From assembly GCA_003427395.1 (NCBI GenBank), contig BFEA01000102.1, positions 1,429,602 through 1,455,017 on the forward strand: 25,416 nt of DNA. The letters run 5' to 3'. The stretch is from Chara braunii. Its lineage: Eukaryota > Streptophyta > Charophyceae > Charales > Characeae. Numbering within the stretch: the stretch's first letter is position 1; each line of letters begins with the position of its first letter. Shown in pieces: positions 25,296-25,416 of the stretch. The notes beneath the pieces are model-generated. The model was not told the origin of the DNA. It did no database searches and was given only the letters and a program-made list of their open reading frames with translations. Position numbers and translations under genes: made by a program.

Positions 25296-25416
25296 GTCCT
25301 TGGGGACATCCGTCAAAAATGGAACGATACAGAGGACTGGGAGAAGATTAGCAAATGGCCCCAGGCCTGCGACAAGGATGACATGCATAAATTGAGTAAT
25401 GGACCTAATGGTCCAA
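25296..25416 (+). pseudogene. U6 snRNA-derived sequence with five insertions, running to the window edge
   Basis: U6 is the catalytic RNA of the spliceosome. The copy starts with the intact 5' stem-loop GTCCTTGGGGAC (25296-25307), then CATCCG, TGGAACGATACAGAG, AAGATTAGC, TGGCCCC, TGCG, CAAGGATGACA, GCATAAAT and TCCAA, in U6 order and with high identity to the plant RNA. Against the plant U6 sequence as I know it, there are insertions of 9 nt (25335-25343, after ACAGAG), 2 nt (25354-25355), 5 nt (25363-25367), 1 nt (25372) and 9 nt (25403-25411). The first splits the ACAGAGA box, which pairs with the 5' splice site. The AGC triad is kept. A proper U6 promoter is not apparent, so a pseudogene is likely. 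The terminal T-run would lie beyond the window. Confidence 0.85.

Overview
This 25.4 kb window looks like a repeat-dense stretch of nuclear DNA from a streptophyte (a land plant or, more tentatively, a charophyte alga). The clues are a plant-type plastid-protein gene, a plant-like U6 snRNA sequence at the right edge, Ty3/gypsy and LINE elements of plant type, tRNA-derived SINEs, and long microsatellites with assembly gaps. No bacterial-style operons, rRNA genes or CRISPR arrays are visible. Most of the DNA is decayed or nested transposable elements plus young tandem repeats.

Layout. 1-4446: minus-strand LINE fragment (RT, then the C-terminal zinc-binding domain, then a 3' UTR with two stem-loops), split by a 1089-bp DNA transposon at 2218-3306 with terminal inverted repeats and a TAT target duplication. 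4680-5056: tandem duplication carrying A-tailed SINE-like bodies. 5066-6414: plus-strand LINE 3' fragment, meeting a minus-strand tRNA-derived SINE (6440-6595) tail to tail. 7235-8722: the only convincing host protein gene, minus strand, for a likely plastid membrane zinc-ribbon protein. 9600-11850: SINEs (one with a clear 10-bp target duplication) and several short tandem duplications. 12120-13240: CAGG/CAGA-rich and CT/TG microsatellite DNA with a 79-N gap. 13020-19811: minus-strand Ty3/gypsy chromovirus-like retrotransposon with gag, protease, RT, RNase H, integrase and chromodomain remains, a polypurine tract and the start of a 3' LTR. It has many breaks, including a 506-bp internal duplication. 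19812-24000: AT-rich spacer, a retroposon 3' end, and families of tandem repeats (170-240-bp, CAAT, GA and GATCTGCA units). 24000-25416: another tRNA-like SINE head, a 45-bp-arm hairpin, and a U6 snRNA-derived sequence with five small insertions.

Working together: apart from the plastid-protein gene nothing appears to form a pathway. The rest records successive insertions and decay. I found no new multi-gene system. The items most worth a second look are the U6-like locus with insertions, a stem-loop in retroposon 3' ends whose stem changes compensatorily between copies, the conserved plastid zinc-ribbon gene with an internal 159-bp duplication, the SINE family, and the long hairpin beside the U6 copy.
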